Part shown: positions 51,192 through 60,270 of the stretch, piece by piece
Layout of the letters: every line of letters starts with the position of its first letter
Position numbering within the stretch: the stretch's first letter is position 1
Assembly: GCF_016901225.1 (NCBI RefSeq)
Contig: NZ_JAFEUL010000015.1
Coordinates: 1 to 64,000 of the forward strand
DNA from: Actibacterium sp. 188UL27-1
Lineage (GTDB): Bacteria > Pseudomonadota > Alphaproteobacteria > Rhodobacterales > Rhodobacteraceae
Direction: 5' to 3'
DNA: 64,000 nt
The notes under the pieces: model-generated
What the model was told of the DNA's origin: nothing
Database searches by the model: none
What the model saw: only the letters and a program-made list of their open reading frames with translations
Position numbers and translations under genes: made by a program

Positions 51192-52079
51192 ATGATCAAG
51201 ATCGGCAATGCGCCCTGTTCGTGGGGCGTGGAATTCGCGGATGATCCGCGCAATCCGGGCTGGCGCAAGGTCCTGAAAGAAAACGCCGAGGCGGGCTATA
51301 CCGGAATCGAATTAGGGCCGGTGGGGTTCATGCCAGAGGATCCGGAGCAGTTGGCTGATGCGCTGGAGGAGTTCGGGCAGGAATTGATTGGCGGTGTGGT
51401 GTTTCGCCCGTTCCACGATCCGGACCAGTGGGAGGATGTGCTGGACGGCGCCGTGCGGACCTGTACTGCGTTGAAAGCCCACGGGGCGCAGCATTTGGTA
51501 TTGATCGATTCGATCTCGCCTCGCCGTGCGCCGACGGCAGGCCGCGCGGCGGAAGCCGATCAGATGGATAACGCGGAATGGGAGGCATTTCGTGGCCGGA
51601 TCGAGACCATTGCCCGCATGGGGGCCGAGACTTATGGCCTGACCGTTGGCATCCACGCCCATGCGGCGGGGTTCATCGACTTTGAACCGGAACTGGAGCG
51701 GCTGCTGGATGAGATCGACGAGAGCGTGCTGAAGATCTGCTTTGACACGGGCCATCATTCCTATGCCGGATTCGACCCCGTGGCCTTCATGCAGCGCCAT
51801 ATCGGACGGATCAGCTACATGCATTTCAAGGATATCGATCCGAAGGTGAAAGCCGATGTCATCGCCAAGCGCACCGGGTTCTATGATGCTTGCGGGCAGG
51901 GGATCTTTTGCAACCTGGGCGATGGCGATGTGGATTTTCGCGCGGTGCGGCAGATCCTGCTGGATCATGGGTTCAACGGCTGGTGCACGGTGGAGCAGGA
52001 TTGCGATCCGGCGGGCGATACCTCTCCGGTCGATGATGCCAAGCTGAACCGCAGCTATCTGCAATCCATAGGGTTTTGA
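51192..52079 (+). CDS. iolE: Inosose dehydratase IolE
   Basis: 295 residues, xylose-isomerase-like TIM barrel. MIKIGNAPCSWGVEFADDPRNPGWRKVLKENAEAGYTGIELGPVGFMPED is the characteristic IolE start; metal ligands are in GIHAHAAGFIDFE, KICFDTGHHSYAG and MHFKDID, and VEQDCDP follows near the end. It dehydrates 2-keto-myo-inositol to the diketone used by IolD. It lies 39 bp after the dehydrogenase and 10 bp before a second one. Confidence 0.95.
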   Translation: MIKIGNAPCSWGVEFADDPRNPGWRKVLKENAEAGYTGIELGPVGFMPEDPEQLADALEEFGQELIGGVVFRPFHDPDQWEDVLDGAVRTCTALKAHGAQHLVLIDSISPRRAPTAGRAAEADQMDNAEWEAFRGRIETIARMGAETYGLTVGIHAHAAGFIDFEPELERLLDEIDESVLKICFDTGHHSYAGFDPVAFMQRHIGRISYMHFKDIDPKVKADVIAKRTGFYDACGQGIFCNLGDGDVDFRAVRQILLDHGFNGWCTVEQDCDPAGDTSPVDDAKLNRSYLQSIGF

Positions 52080-52089
52080 GGAGGCCGCC

Positions 52090-53247
52090 ATGGCACGTTT
52101 GAATTGGGGCATGATCGGCGGCGGTGAGGGGTCTCAGATCGGGCCGGCACATCGTCTTGGGGCGGGACTGGACGGGGAATTTGTGCTGGCGGCTGGTGCA
52201 TTGGACCACAACCCCGAGGCCGGGCGGGCCTATGCACAAAGCCTCGGTGTAGCGGCAGACAGGGCCTATGGCGACTGGCGGGAGATGCTGGCGGGGGAGG
52301 CCGCCCGCGACGACCGGGTCGACCTTGTGACGGTGGCCACGCCCAATGCGACCCATTTCGAGATCACCAAAAGCTTCCTTGAGGGCGGCTTCCACGTCCT
52401 GTGCGAAAAGCCCATGACCATGACGGTGGAGGAGGGCGAGGAGATCGTGAAGATCACCCGCGCGACGGGCCGCATTTGTGCGGTGAACTACGGCTATACG
52501 GGCTATTCCCTGGTGCGCCACATGCGAGCCATGGTAGCCCGCGGCGATCTGGGGGCGGTGCGCGTCGTCGTGGCCGAGTTCAGCCATGGCCACCACGCCG
52601 ATGCCGCTCAGGCCGATAACCCCCGCATCCGCTGGCGGTATGATCCCGGGCAGATGGGGGCCTCGGCCCAGTTCGCCGATTGCGGGATCCACGCGCTCCA
52701 TATGGCCAGCTTCGTGACGGGTCAGGAGGTTGAGACGCTATCGGCCGATTTTGTCTCCACCATTCCCAGTCGCGAACTGGAAGACGATGCCATGGTCAAT
52801 TTCCGCATGACCGGGGGGGCGGTCGGGCGGCTTTGGACCAGTGCCGTCGCCGTTGGCCGGATGCACGGTCTGACGCTTCAGGTTTTCGGCGAAAAGGGTG
52901 GGTTGCGCTGGGCGCAGGAGCACCCAAGCCAACTCTACTGGACCGCGACAAACGGTCGTGTCCAGGTGATCGAACGGGGCGAGGCCGATCTGTCACCCGA
53001 GGCCGACCGTGCCACCCGCGTCACCATTGGCCATGCGGAAGGCATGCCGCTGGCCTTTGCCAATATCTATTCCGACTTGGCGGAAGCCATTCGTGCGGCC
53101 AAGGACGGTCGCGACATGGATCCAGCCGCTAACCTTTATCCCCGGTCGGAAGACGGCCTGCGCTCCATGGCCGCGGTCCACCAGGCCGTCGCTTCCGCCA
53201 AATCCGGTGGTGCCTGGGTGAATGCAGTGCCACCGTTTCTGCGATAG
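52090..53247 (+). CDS. Second Gfo/Idh/MocA oxidoreductase of the inositol cluster
   Basis: 385 residues. Rossmann start LNWGMIGGGEGSQIGPAHRLGAGLDG, dinucleotide-side VATPNATHFEITKSFL, catalytic Lys in LCEKPMTMTVEEG, and DCGIHALHMASFVTG carrying the His region. The G-M-I-G-G-G-x-x-S-Q-I start is typical of a different subgroup from the enzyme at 50049, so the two may act on different isomers. AGGAG lies close upstream (52078-52082). Confidence 0.85.
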   Translation: MARLNWGMIGGGEGSQIGPAHRLGAGLDGEFVLAAGALDHNPEAGRAYAQSLGVAADRAYGDWREMLAGEAARDDRVDLVTVATPNATHFEITKSFLEGGFHVLCEKPMTMTVEEGEEIVKITRATGRICAVNYGYTGYSLVRHMRAMVARGDLGAVRVVVAEFSHGHHADAAQADNPRIRWRYDPGQMGASAQFADCGIHALHMASFVTGQEVETLSADFVSTIPSRELEDDAMVNFRMTGGAVGRLWTSAVAVGRMHGLTLQVFGEKGGLRWAQEHPSQLYWTATNGRVQVIERGEADLSPEADRATRVTIGHAEGMPLAFANIYSDLAEAIRAAKDGRDMDPAANLYPRSEDGLRSMAAVHQAVASAKSGGAWVNAVPPFLR

Positions 53248-53259
53248 GCGCTCTACCCC

Positions 53260-53358
53260 CATCATGTGTCCAGAAATATCCCCGCCGGAGGCGTAAAATT
53301 TTTCTGTCGCACCATTAGATTTCATGCCTCCGGCGGGGATATTTCTGGACACATGATG
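53260..53358. repeat. 33-bp perfect inverted repeat (two facing copies of the recurring element); bidirectional terminator-like
   Basis: The left arm (53260-53292) begins CATCATGTGTCCAGAAATAT and the right arm (53326-53358) ends ATATTTCTGGACACATGATG; they are perfectly complementary over 33 bp with a 33-bp loop. Inside each arm is the GCCTCCGGCGGGG core of the recurring intergenic element. Situated after the last inositol gene, the structure could end transcription in either direction. Confidence 0.9.
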
Positions 53359-53406
53359 CGAAAATCAGATTTCAGGCGGATTTGACCGAATCTGTTTGTA
53401 GCGCTA

Positions 53407-53421
53407 GAACATATGCGGAAC
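53407..53421 (+). promoter_or_regulatory. LexA (SOS) box of the imuA-imuB-dnaE2 cassette
   Basis: GAACATATGCGGAAC = GAAC-N7-GAAC, the direct-repeat SOS box known for Rhodobacter-type and other alphaproteobacterial LexA proteins (GTTC-N7-GTTC on the other strand). It lies 35 bp upstream of imuA. Confidence 0.8.
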
Positions 53422-53455
53422 ATTCCATAGGGTTCTCGTGTAGTGTGTAGCGCCG

Positions 53456-54136
53456 ATGTCGACAGTCGAACGATTAATCAGCTGGGCCAAGAAGCCCCAA
53501 ATGAGGGCGGGCGCGTCCCAGGCGACATTGTCAGAGATCTTTCCAGAAACGGCTACGGATCCCGCGGCAATTGGGTTTGTCATATCGCGCCTGGGGCAAG
53601 GCAGTGGTCCTATCCTGTGGGTGCAGGACAGGCTGTCGCTGAAAGAGGCGGGACGTCCCTATATGGCAGGTCTGGGCACGGATCGGCCGGTGATCCGCGT
53701 CGATGCCACCCGGCCTGTCGATGTATTGGTCGCCATGGAGGACGGGTTGCGCTGCAAAGGACTGTCCGCTGTCATTGGCGAGGTCTGGGGCGATCCGCCT
53801 GCGCTGAGCTTTACCGCTACCAAGCGTTTGGTCTTGCGGGCCGAGGCAGGTGCTGTGCCGTGCTGGCTGGTTCGCCGCGCAGCCAGCCCCGATCTGAGTG
53901 CGGCGCGCGACCGCTGGCGGGTGGGGGCACTGCCTTCGGCCCCGCATTTGGACGATGCCCAGGCGCCCGGCGATCCGCGCTGGCGGGTGGAACTGTTCCG
54001 GTCGCGTCAAGCGCGCCCGGGTGTATGGGAGGCCACCTATGACCGGGGGGCGGATCGTCTCCGTCTGTCTGCCCCATTTCGCGATGGAACGGTGGCAGAG
54101 GGCGATGGAGCGGTCGGGCAATCCGGCCCCCGATGA
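53456..54136 (+). CDS. imuA: Mutasome protein ImuA
   Basis: 226 residues, distantly RecA/SulA-like. GQGSGPILWVQDRLSLKEAGRPYMAGLG, RPVIRVDATRPVDVLVAMEDGLRCKGLSAVIGEVWGDPPALSFTATKRLVLRAEAGAVPCWLVRR and RWRVELFRSRQARPGVWE are the usual landmarks. With ImuB and DnaE2 it forms the damage-induced translesion complex. The ATG at 53456 follows the SOS box by 35 bp. Its end overlaps imuB by 98 bp. Confidence 0.88.
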   Translation: MSTVERLISWAKKPQMRAGASQATLSEIFPETATDPAAIGFVISRLGQGSGPILWVQDRLSLKEAGRPYMAGLGTDRPVIRVDATRPVDVLVAMEDGLRCKGLSAVIGEVWGDPPALSFTATKRLVLRAEAGAVPCWLVRRAASPDLSAARDRWRVGALPSAPHLDDAQAPGDPRWRVELFRSRQARPGVWEATYDRGADRLRLSAPFRDGTVAEGDGAVGQSGPR

Positions 54137-55757
54137 TGTTGCCGCCGTCCTGGCGACCGATGGCCCCCATGGCCCGGTGATCCACGCCACCAATCGCGCC
54201 GCCCGCCTGGCTGGTGTGACCGAGGGCGCGCGGGTGGTGGATGTCAAACCGCTTTGCCCCGATTTGCGGGTCGAATACGCCGATATCGCTGGTGATCGTG
54301 CGGCTTTGGACCAGTTGGTTCTATGGATGCGGCGCTGGTGCCCCTGGACCGTGGCCGATGGTGCGAATGGCGTGATTTTGGACGTGACTGGCGCGGCACA
54401 TCTGTTTGGTGGTGAGGCTGCACTTGTGGTGGATATCGAAGCGCAACTGTCGCTTTTGGGCTTGACCGCGCAACTGGCTATAGCTCCTACTTGGGGTGCG
54501 GCCTGGGGTCTGGCGCGGTTTGGCTCTGTGCGCGCAATCTGCGGCAAAGGAGAGGTGGCGCAAGCCATGGCCCCTTTGCCTGTATCGGCCCTGCGTCTGG
54601 ACGATGACACGCTCCTGCTTCTTCGCCGTTTGGGGCTGAAGACCATAGGTTCCCTCGCGAAGATCCCCCGTCTGTCGCTCACGCGGCGGTTTTCACGTGT
54701 GGCCTTGCCGTCAAATCCGCTGATGCGGCTGGATCAGGCCATGGGCAAGCTGGCAGAGCCGGTTTCCAGTGTCGCAGCGCTGCCGCCGTTTCGCGCCATC
54801 GCCCGCCTGGCCGAGCCGATCCAGGACCCCACCCCCTACCTGCCGGGTCTGTGCGAGGATCTGTGCGAGCAGTTGTCCGCCAAGGGCATGGGCTGCCGCC
54901 GCCTGGGTCTGACGGTCTATCGCAGCGATGGGGAGGTCAGCGTGGTCGAGGTCGCGACCTCCAGCCCCAGCCGCGATGCGGGCCACCTGCACCGGCTTTT
55001 TGATGACAAGCTGGAACAGATCAATCCGGGCTTTGGCTTTGACCTGATCACATTGCAGGCCGGTGGTGTGGAGCCCGTGGCCGAGCTCCAGGCGGGGCTT
55101 GAGGGCGATGCCAACGAAGATTTGCATCTTAGCCAGTTGGTCGACCGGCTTACGGCGCGTTTCGGTGCGCGCTCCGTCACCCAGCCCGTCCTGCGCGACA
55201 GCCATATGCCCGAACGTGCCGAGGATTGGGCGCAGGCATTGCACCGGAACAGAGACATGCAACAGGTGACAATGCGGAAGCAGGCCAAGCCTTTGGCAAA
55301 GATAGCCTCTGTGGGTGCCCAAAATGAGCAGGCAGCGGTCCTGCACTTTCCCCAGGCGCAAGATGGCTCTCCGCCACAGGTCTCTGGCTTGACTACCGCA
55401 TCGATGCCGCCGGCAAGGGCGGATGTTTCGACGGTGCCACCTGGCAGCGCAGTTCCGGTGAAGGAACGCCCCATTCGCCTGTTGGACCGGCCCGAGGAGA
55501 TCCGGGTGCTTTATGCCGTGCCCGAAGGGCCGCCTGTACAGTTCACCTGGCGGCGCCAGACCCATAAGATGACGCGTTACCAGGGGCCGGAACGGATCGC
55601 GCCGGAATGGTGGCAGGATGCGCCCGGCACGCGTTTGCGCGATTACTACAAGATCGAGGATCAGGCCGGGCGTCGCCTGTGGCTTTACCGCGAGGGGCTC
55701 CATGAGGATGGGCGCGGGGGGGATCCGCGCTGGTTCGTCCATGGGATGTTCGCATGA
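54039..55757 (+). CDS. imuB: Y-family polymerase-like mutasome protein ImuB
   Basis: 572 residues from ATG 54039, preceded by GGGAGG. It is a Y-family fold without the catalytic acids: the N-terminus reads IVSVCLPHFAMERW where active enzymes have a D-x-D-x-F motif, and GVILDVTGAAHLFGG replaces the S-x-D-E region, as expected for the non-catalytic, clamp-binding hub of the mutasome. The little-finger part and a C-terminal ImuB-specific tail (DRPEEIRVLYAVPEGPPVQFTWRRQTHKMTRYQGPERIAPEWW) follow. The 98-bp overlap with imuA is longer than the usual coupling overlap. Confidence 0.9.
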   Translation: MTGGRIVSVCLPHFAMERWQRAMERSGNPAPDDVAAVLATDGPHGPVIHATNRAARLAGVTEGARVVDVKPLCPDLRVEYADIAGDRAALDQLVLWMRRWCPWTVADGANGVILDVTGAAHLFGGEAALVVDIEAQLSLLGLTAQLAIAPTWGAAWGLARFGSVRAICGKGEVAQAMAPLPVSALRLDDDTLLLLRRLGLKTIGSLAKIPRLSLTRRFSRVALPSNPLMRLDQAMGKLAEPVSSVAALPPFRAIARLAEPIQDPTPYLPGLCEDLCEQLSAKGMGCRRLGLTVYRSDGEVSVVEVATSSPSRDAGHLHRLFDDKLEQINPGFGFDLITLQAGGVEPVAELQAGLEGDANEDLHLSQLVDRLTARFGARSVTQPVLRDSHMPERAEDWAQALHRNRDMQQVTMRKQAKPLAKIASVGAQNEQAAVLHFPQAQDGSPPQVSGLTTASMPPARADVSTVPPGSAVPVKERPIRLLDRPEEIRVLYAVPEGPPVQFTWRRQTHKMTRYQGPERIAPEWWQDAPGTRLRDYYKIEDQAGRRLWLYREGLHEDGRGGDPRWFVHGMFA

Positions 55758-55823
55758 TGGATCGGCTGGTGACGCGGGTTGAGGGTTTGGGAGCCTCTCA
55801 GGTCGAAAAAAGGTTTTTCGACC

Positions 55824-55853
55824 GAGGCGGGAGTATTTTTACCAATAAGAAAG
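55824..55853 (+). repeat. Recurring intergenic element, copy E
   Basis: GAGGCGGGAGTATTTTT followed by ACCAATAAGAAAG, closely matching copy A at 5099 in the T run and the AATAAGAAA tail. It sits in the 141-bp gap between imuB and dnaE2, upstream of the chosen dnaE2 start, which argues against the longer reading frame from 55779. Confidence 0.65.
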
Positions 55854-55898
55854 GGCGAGTGCGCCCGAGTGGATGGTACGCGCGCATGGAGGCGGCCC

Positions 55899-58800
55899 AT
55901 GCCCGATAGCGGCCCCTCGCATCCGCGCCGGACACTGACCGGGGAGGAGGGGTTTCGGCCCAACCCCAAGGCTCCGTTTGTGGAGCTTGGGGTCACGTCG
56001 TGCTTTTCGTTTCTGCGCGGGGCGTCCGATGCGGTGGATCTGTCGGCCATGGCCTGGGCGCAGGGCTATGACGCGTTGGGCATTGCCGATCTGAACACCA
56101 TGGCCGGGGTCGTGCGGCTCCATACCGAGGGCAAGAAGGCCTGTTTGAGGCCTGTCATCGGCTGCCGATTACAGTTGGTCTCGGGCGAGGCGTTTCTGGC
56201 CTATCCGCGCGACCGGGCGGCCTATGGGCGGCTCTGCCGGTTGCTGTCCAAGGGCAAGATGGCCGATGTGAACGGTGACTGGCAGGCCAAGGGGGCATGC
56301 GACATCACCCTTGCTGATCTGGCCACCCATGGGGAGGATGTGCAGCTTATCGCCATGCCGGGTGAAGATCTGGGGACCTTTGCGGCCGTTCTGCCGCGGC
56401 TGGTGCGGGCCTTGCCGACCTTGCGCCATATTGCGGCAAGTTATCTGTATCGCGGCGATGACCGGGCGCGGATCAACCGCTTGGACCGGCTGGCGCGGGG
56501 GCACGGCCTGTCGATCCTGGCCACGAATGACGTGCATTATCACGCGCCTGAGCGGCGACCCTTGCAGGATATCATGACCTGCATTCTGAACAAGACGACG
56601 ATCGCCCGCGCCGGATTTCTGTTGAATGCCAATGGTGAGCGGCACCTGAAATCACCGCCCGAGATGCAGCGCTTGTTTGCGGACTGGCCCCATGCGATCA
56701 GCGCCACGCGGGAGGTGGCCGATGCTTGCCATTTCGACCTGACCGAACTGTCCTATGAATACCCGAAAGAGACAGTGCCGGAGGGCCGCACGCCTCAGGA
56801 ATATTTGACGGAGCTGACCTGGGAAGGGGCGGCGGAGCGCTATCCGGACGGTGTGCCGCAAGAGACTGCACAGACCCTGGAGAAAGAGCTTGCGATGATC
56901 GCCAAGCTGGACATCGCCCAGTATTTTCTGACGATCCGTGATGTCATCGACTTTGCCCGCAACCAGGTGACGCCGCCGATCCTGTGCCAGGGGCGCGGCT
57001 CTGCCGCCAATTCCGCGGTCTGTTACATGCTGGGGATCACGGCGGTGGATCCCGCCAAGCATGATCTGCTGTTCGAGCGCTTCATCTCCGAGGAACGCAA
57101 GGAGCCCCCCGATATCGATGTCGATTTCGAACATGAGCGGCGCGAAGAGGTCATCCAGCACATCTATGACAAATACGGGCGGGACCGGGCGGGTCTCTGT
57201 GCCACCGTGATCCACTATCGCCCGCGCTCGGCCATTCGCGAAGTGGGCAAGGCGATGGGCCTGAGCGAGGATATCACCGGAGCGCTGGCCAAGACCGTCT
57301 GGGGCAGTTGGGGCACCGAGATGGGAGAGGCCGAGGCGCACGAGGCCGGCATCGACCTGAGCGATCCGCTGATCAACCGCACCATGAAGCTGGCCCAACA
57401 GATGATCGGCATGCCGCGCCACCTGAGCCAGCATGTGGGCGGTTTCATCCTGACCGAAACGCCCTTGATCGAGACTGTGCCCGTGGGCAATGGCGCCATG
57501 CCCGACCGCAGTTTCATCGAATGGGACAAGGACGACATTGATGAGCTGCGCATGCTGAAGGTCGATGTGCTGGCTTTGGGGATGCTGACCTGTATCCGCA
57601 AGGCCTTTGACCTGATTGCTGCCCATTATGACATGTGGTTCGACCTGGCCTCTGTCCCGAAGGAGGATCCGGCGGTTTACGACATGCTGTGCAAAGGCGA
57701 CAGTATCGGCGTGTTTCAGGTCGAAAGTCGGGCGCAGATGAACATGCTGCCGCGCCTGAAGCCGCGAAAGTTCTATGACCTGGTGATCGAGGTCGCGATT
57801 GTCCGGCCGGGGCCGATCCAGGGAGATATGGTTCATCCCTTCCTGCGGCGGCGTAATGGTATTGAGGATGTGGAATTTCCCGCGCCTGGGCCGGAGCATG
57901 AGCAGGATGAGCTCAAAAAGATCCTGGGCCGCACCATGGGTGTGCCGATTTTCCAGGAACAGGCCATGAAGATTGCCATTGATGCGGCCAAGTTCAGCTC
58001 GGCGGAAGCAAATGAGCTACGCAAGGCGATGGCGACCTTTCGGTCGCGTGGGACAATTGGCGCGCTCCAGGAGAAGATGGTCGGACGCATGATCGAGCGC
58101 GGTTATGAGGAGGACTTTGCCCGCCGCTGTTTCGACCAGATAAAGGGGTTTGGGGATTACGGTTTCCCGGAAAGCCACGCGGCGAGTTTCGCGTTGCTGG
58201 TCTATATCTCAAGCTGGATCAAATGCCATTATCCGGATGTGTTCTGTGCCGCGTTGCTGAATTCGCAGCCCATGGGGTTTTATGCGCCGGCCCAGATCGT
58301 GCGGGATGCGCGGGAACACGGGGTGACTGTGCTGCCACCGGACGTGAATTATTCCGATTGGGACAATACGTTAGAGCCCCTGGCCGCTGAGGGTTTTGCG
58401 GTGCGGCTGGGCCTGCGGCAGGTCGATGGGGTGGCCCAGGGCGTGGCGGTGCGGATGATGGCGGCGCGCGATGTGCCTTTCGCCGATCTGGAAGATCTCA
58501 AGCGCCGGGCGCGTGTGGATGTGGGCAGTTTACGCAAACTGGCTGCCGCAGATGCGTTTCGATCCATGGGGTTGGACCGGCGGCAAGCACTGTGGGATAC
58601 CCGCGCCTTGAAAGATGCGCCGGATCTGCCCTTGTTTCGAGACAAGGATGAAGGTGCTGAAATGCCGGTGGCCCTGCCCGCCATGCCGCGTTGCGAACAT
58701 GTGGTCGCGGATTATCAGACCCTGCGCCTGTCTTTGAAGGCGCATCCCATGTCATTCTTGCGGGGCAGCATGTCGCGGCAGGGATATGTGAGTGCGGCGG

Positions 58801-59201
58801 ATTTGTGGAGCACCCGTCATGGGCAAAGACTGCGGCTGGCCGGGATCGTATTGATCCGCCAGCGGCCTGGTAGCGCCAAGGGGGTGTGTTTCATCACGCT
58901 TGAGGATGAAACGGGTGTGGCCAATCTGGTGGTTTGGCCCAAGGTTATGGCGCAGTTTCGCAAACCGATCATGACAGCGCGGCTGATGGATGTGCGGGGC
59001 CGGATCCAGCGTGATGCCAACATCATCCATGTCGTCGTCGATCATTTGGGGGATCGGACGGATGCGCTGGATGGGTTGTCGAACGATCCGCTGGATGTGC
59101 AGATCGCCCGTGCCGACCATGTGGCGCGGCCCTTGCCGACAGGTTTGCATCGTCATCCACGCAACGTGCGTGTCATTCCCAAATCTCGTGATTTCCATTG
59201 A
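55899..59201 (+). CDS. dnaE2: Error-prone DNA polymerase DnaE2
   Basis: 1100 residues from ATG 55899, with GGAGG six bases upstream; normal length for the family. The N-terminal PHP domain (FVELGVTSCFSFLRGASDAVDLSAMAWAQGYDALGIADLN) is followed by the C-family polymerase core: GRGSAANSAVCYMLGIT, the catalytic pair in PDIDVDFEHERREEVIQ (about 404-410), then KVDVLALGMLTC and GIFQVESR-like GVFQVESRAQMNMLP, HhH and OB domains, and the DnaE2-type end PRNVRVIPKSRDFH. It is the catalytic subunit of the SOS mutasome with ImuA and ImuB. Confidence 0.95.
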   Translation: MPDSGPSHPRRTLTGEEGFRPNPKAPFVELGVTSCFSFLRGASDAVDLSAMAWAQGYDALGIADLNTMAGVVRLHTEGKKACLRPVIGCRLQLVSGEAFLAYPRDRAAYGRLCRLLSKGKMADVNGDWQAKGACDITLADLATHGEDVQLIAMPGEDLGTFAAVLPRLVRALPTLRHIAASYLYRGDDRARINRLDRLARGHGLSILATNDVHYHAPERRPLQDIMTCILNKTTIARAGFLLNANGERHLKSPPEMQRLFADWPHAISATREVADACHFDLTELSYEYPKETVPEGRTPQEYLTELTWEGAAERYPDGVPQETAQTLEKELAMIAKLDIAQYFLTIRDVIDFARNQVTPPILCQGRGSAANSAVCYMLGITAVDPAKHDLLFERFISEERKEPPDIDVDFEHERREEVIQHIYDKYGRDRAGLCATVIHYRPRSAIREVGKAMGLSEDITGALAKTVWGSWGTEMGEAEAHEAGIDLSDPLINRTMKLAQQMIGMPRHLSQHVGGFILTETPLIETVPVGNGAMPDRSFIEWDKDDIDELRMLKVDVLALGMLTCIRKAFDLIAAHYDMWFDLASVPKEDPAVYDMLCKGDSIGVFQVESRAQMNMLPRLKPRKFYDLVIEVAIVRPGPIQGDMVHPFLRRRNGIEDVEFPAPGPEHEQDELKKILGRTMGVPIFQEQAMKIAIDAAKFSSAEANELRKAMATFRSRGTIGALQEKMVGRMIERGYEEDFARRCFDQIKGFGDYGFPESHAASFALLVYISSWIKCHYPDVFCAALLNSQPMGFYAPAQIVRDAREHGVTVLPPDVNYSDWDNTLEPLAAEGFAVRLGLRQVDGVAQGVAVRMMAARDVPFADLEDLKRRARVDVGSLRKLAAADAFRSMGLDRRQALWDTRALKDAPDLPLFRDKDEGAEMPVALPAMPRCEHVVADYQTLRLSLKAHPMSFLRGSMSRQGYVSAADLWSTRHGQRLRLAGIVLIRQRPGSAKGVCFITLEDETGVANLVVWPKVMAQFRKPIMTARLMDVRGRIQRDANIIHVVVDHLGDRTDALDGLSNDPLDVQIARADHVARPLPTGLHRHPRNVRVIPKSRDFH

Positions 59202-59225
59202 CCTTTGTCATCCCCCTCCCTTGAT

Positions 59226-59247
59226 CCCTCCCCCAATTGGGGGAGGG
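59226..59247 (+). terminator. Perfect 22-bp palindrome after dnaE2 (terminator-like hairpin)
   Basis: CCCTCCCCC and GGGGGAGGG flank AATT and are fully complementary. There is no T tract, so it may be a Rho-assisted stop or an intergenic palindromic repeat; it lies 24 bp after the dnaE2 stop. Confidence 0.5.
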
Positions 59248-59350
59248 AGACGCCTGTTGCAGGGCCTGCGCGAAAGTTGACCGGCATGGGTGAACCGGAT
59301 CAGCGCTGCGGGCCACCTTATGACAGGAGCAACAACAAAAAGGGTGCGGG

Positions 59351-59902
59351 ATGGATCCCAAGAGACGAGCGTTGGAGGCCTTTCTAGTCGTATCATCCAA
59401 AATGGGTGATCGGCAGGCCATGTCCCAATTGGTCGATCTGCGCGGTCCCAGCCTGTTGGCCCATGCCGCGCGCCTATTGGGAAATGCCGATGATGCCGAG
59501 GATGCGGTGCAGCACGCCTGGATCGACATCTTTCGCGGGTTGAGGCGCCTGCAAGATGTCCGCGCCTTTCCGGCCTGGGCCCACCGGATTGTCACAAGGC
59601 GCTGTGCAAAGCTGATCCGCGGCGAGATACGTGACCGGGCCATTCGGGATCAGCTGATGGCCGAGCCAGAGCCGCCTCCGACCGGGGCTGCCGAGGTTTG
59701 CGATGATGCGAGACATATACGCCGTGCCATCGACTGTTTGCCACCGAACCACCGGGCGACCCTGGCCCTGTTTTACCTTGAAGAGATGGGCGTGGCCGAT
59801 GTCGCCGTGGCGCTCGAAATCCCCGTGGGCACGGTGAAATCGCGCCTGTCCGCGGCCCGTGCGAAGTTGAAAGAGATCTTGAAAGGAGACCACCATGACT
59901 GA
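59351..59902 (+). CDS. ECF-type RNA polymerase sigma factor
   Basis: 183 residues. Region 2: LVDLRGPSLLAHAARLLGNADDAEDAVQHAWIDIFRGLRRLQDVRAFPAWAHRIVTRRCAKL; region 4: AIDCLPPNHRATLALFYLEEMGVADVAVALEIPVGTVKSRLSAARAKLKEIL. Its ATG is 100 bp after the palindrome that closes the dnaE2 unit. The next gene overlaps by 8 bp and probably encodes its membrane partner. Confidence 0.9.
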   Translation: MDPKRRALEAFLVVSSKMGDRQAMSQLVDLRGPSLLAHAARLLGNADDAEDAVQHAWIDIFRGLRRLQDVRAFPAWAHRIVTRRCAKLIRGEIRDRAIRDQLMAEPEPPPTGAAEVCDDARHIRRAIDCLPPNHRATLALFYLEEMGVADVAVALEIPVGTVKSRLSAARAKLKEILKGDHHD

Positions 59903-60269
59903 CCCTGAGACCAGCAAACTTGACCGGATGATCGCAGAGGCCCTGAAAGGCCAGGACCGTGAGGTTCTCAAGGACACACAAGAGCTTGGCTATTTTGCCC
60001 TCGGCCTCAGTCAGTTCTCTGGACGCTTGGGCTGGGTGACCTGGGTTATCATGACCTTCCAGACCGCCATGTTTCTGGGGGCCATCTGGTGCAGCATCCG
60101 GTTCTTTGGGGCGACAGAGGTCTTGCCCGCGCTCAAATGGGGCTTGTCCTGTGGGGTCTTGCTTCTGACCGCCTTGCAATTGAAACTGAGTCTCGCTCCG
60201 CAAATGCAGGCGGATCGTGTGATCCGGGAGATCAAGCGGCTTGAGCTGTTAGTCGCGAGCCGAAATTAA
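59895..60269 (+). CDS. Small membrane protein, DUF6768-like, partner of the ECF sigma
   Basis: 124 residues. A soluble N-terminal ~45 residues (TSKLDRMIAEALKGQDREVLKDTQELG) precede two transmembrane helices (WVTWVIMTFQTAMFLGAIWCSI and LPALKWGLSCGVLLLTALQL) and a short tail EIKRLELLVASRN. It looks like the small proteins encoded beside ECF sigma factors in Rhodobacterales and named DUF6768. A role as anti-sigma factor is inferred from the 8-bp overlap and membrane position. Confidence 0.7.
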   Translation: MTDPETSKLDRMIAEALKGQDREVLKDTQELGYFALGLSQFSGRLGWVTWVIMTFQTAMFLGAIWCSIRFFGATEVLPALKWGLSCGVLLLTALQLKLSLAPQMQADRVIREIKRLELLVASRN

Positions 60270-60270
60270 T

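Noticed and set aside
55779-55898. N-terminal extension of DnaE2 by 40 residues
   Set aside because: It would translate through a copy of the recurring intergenic element; ATG 55899 has GGAGG and the family length.
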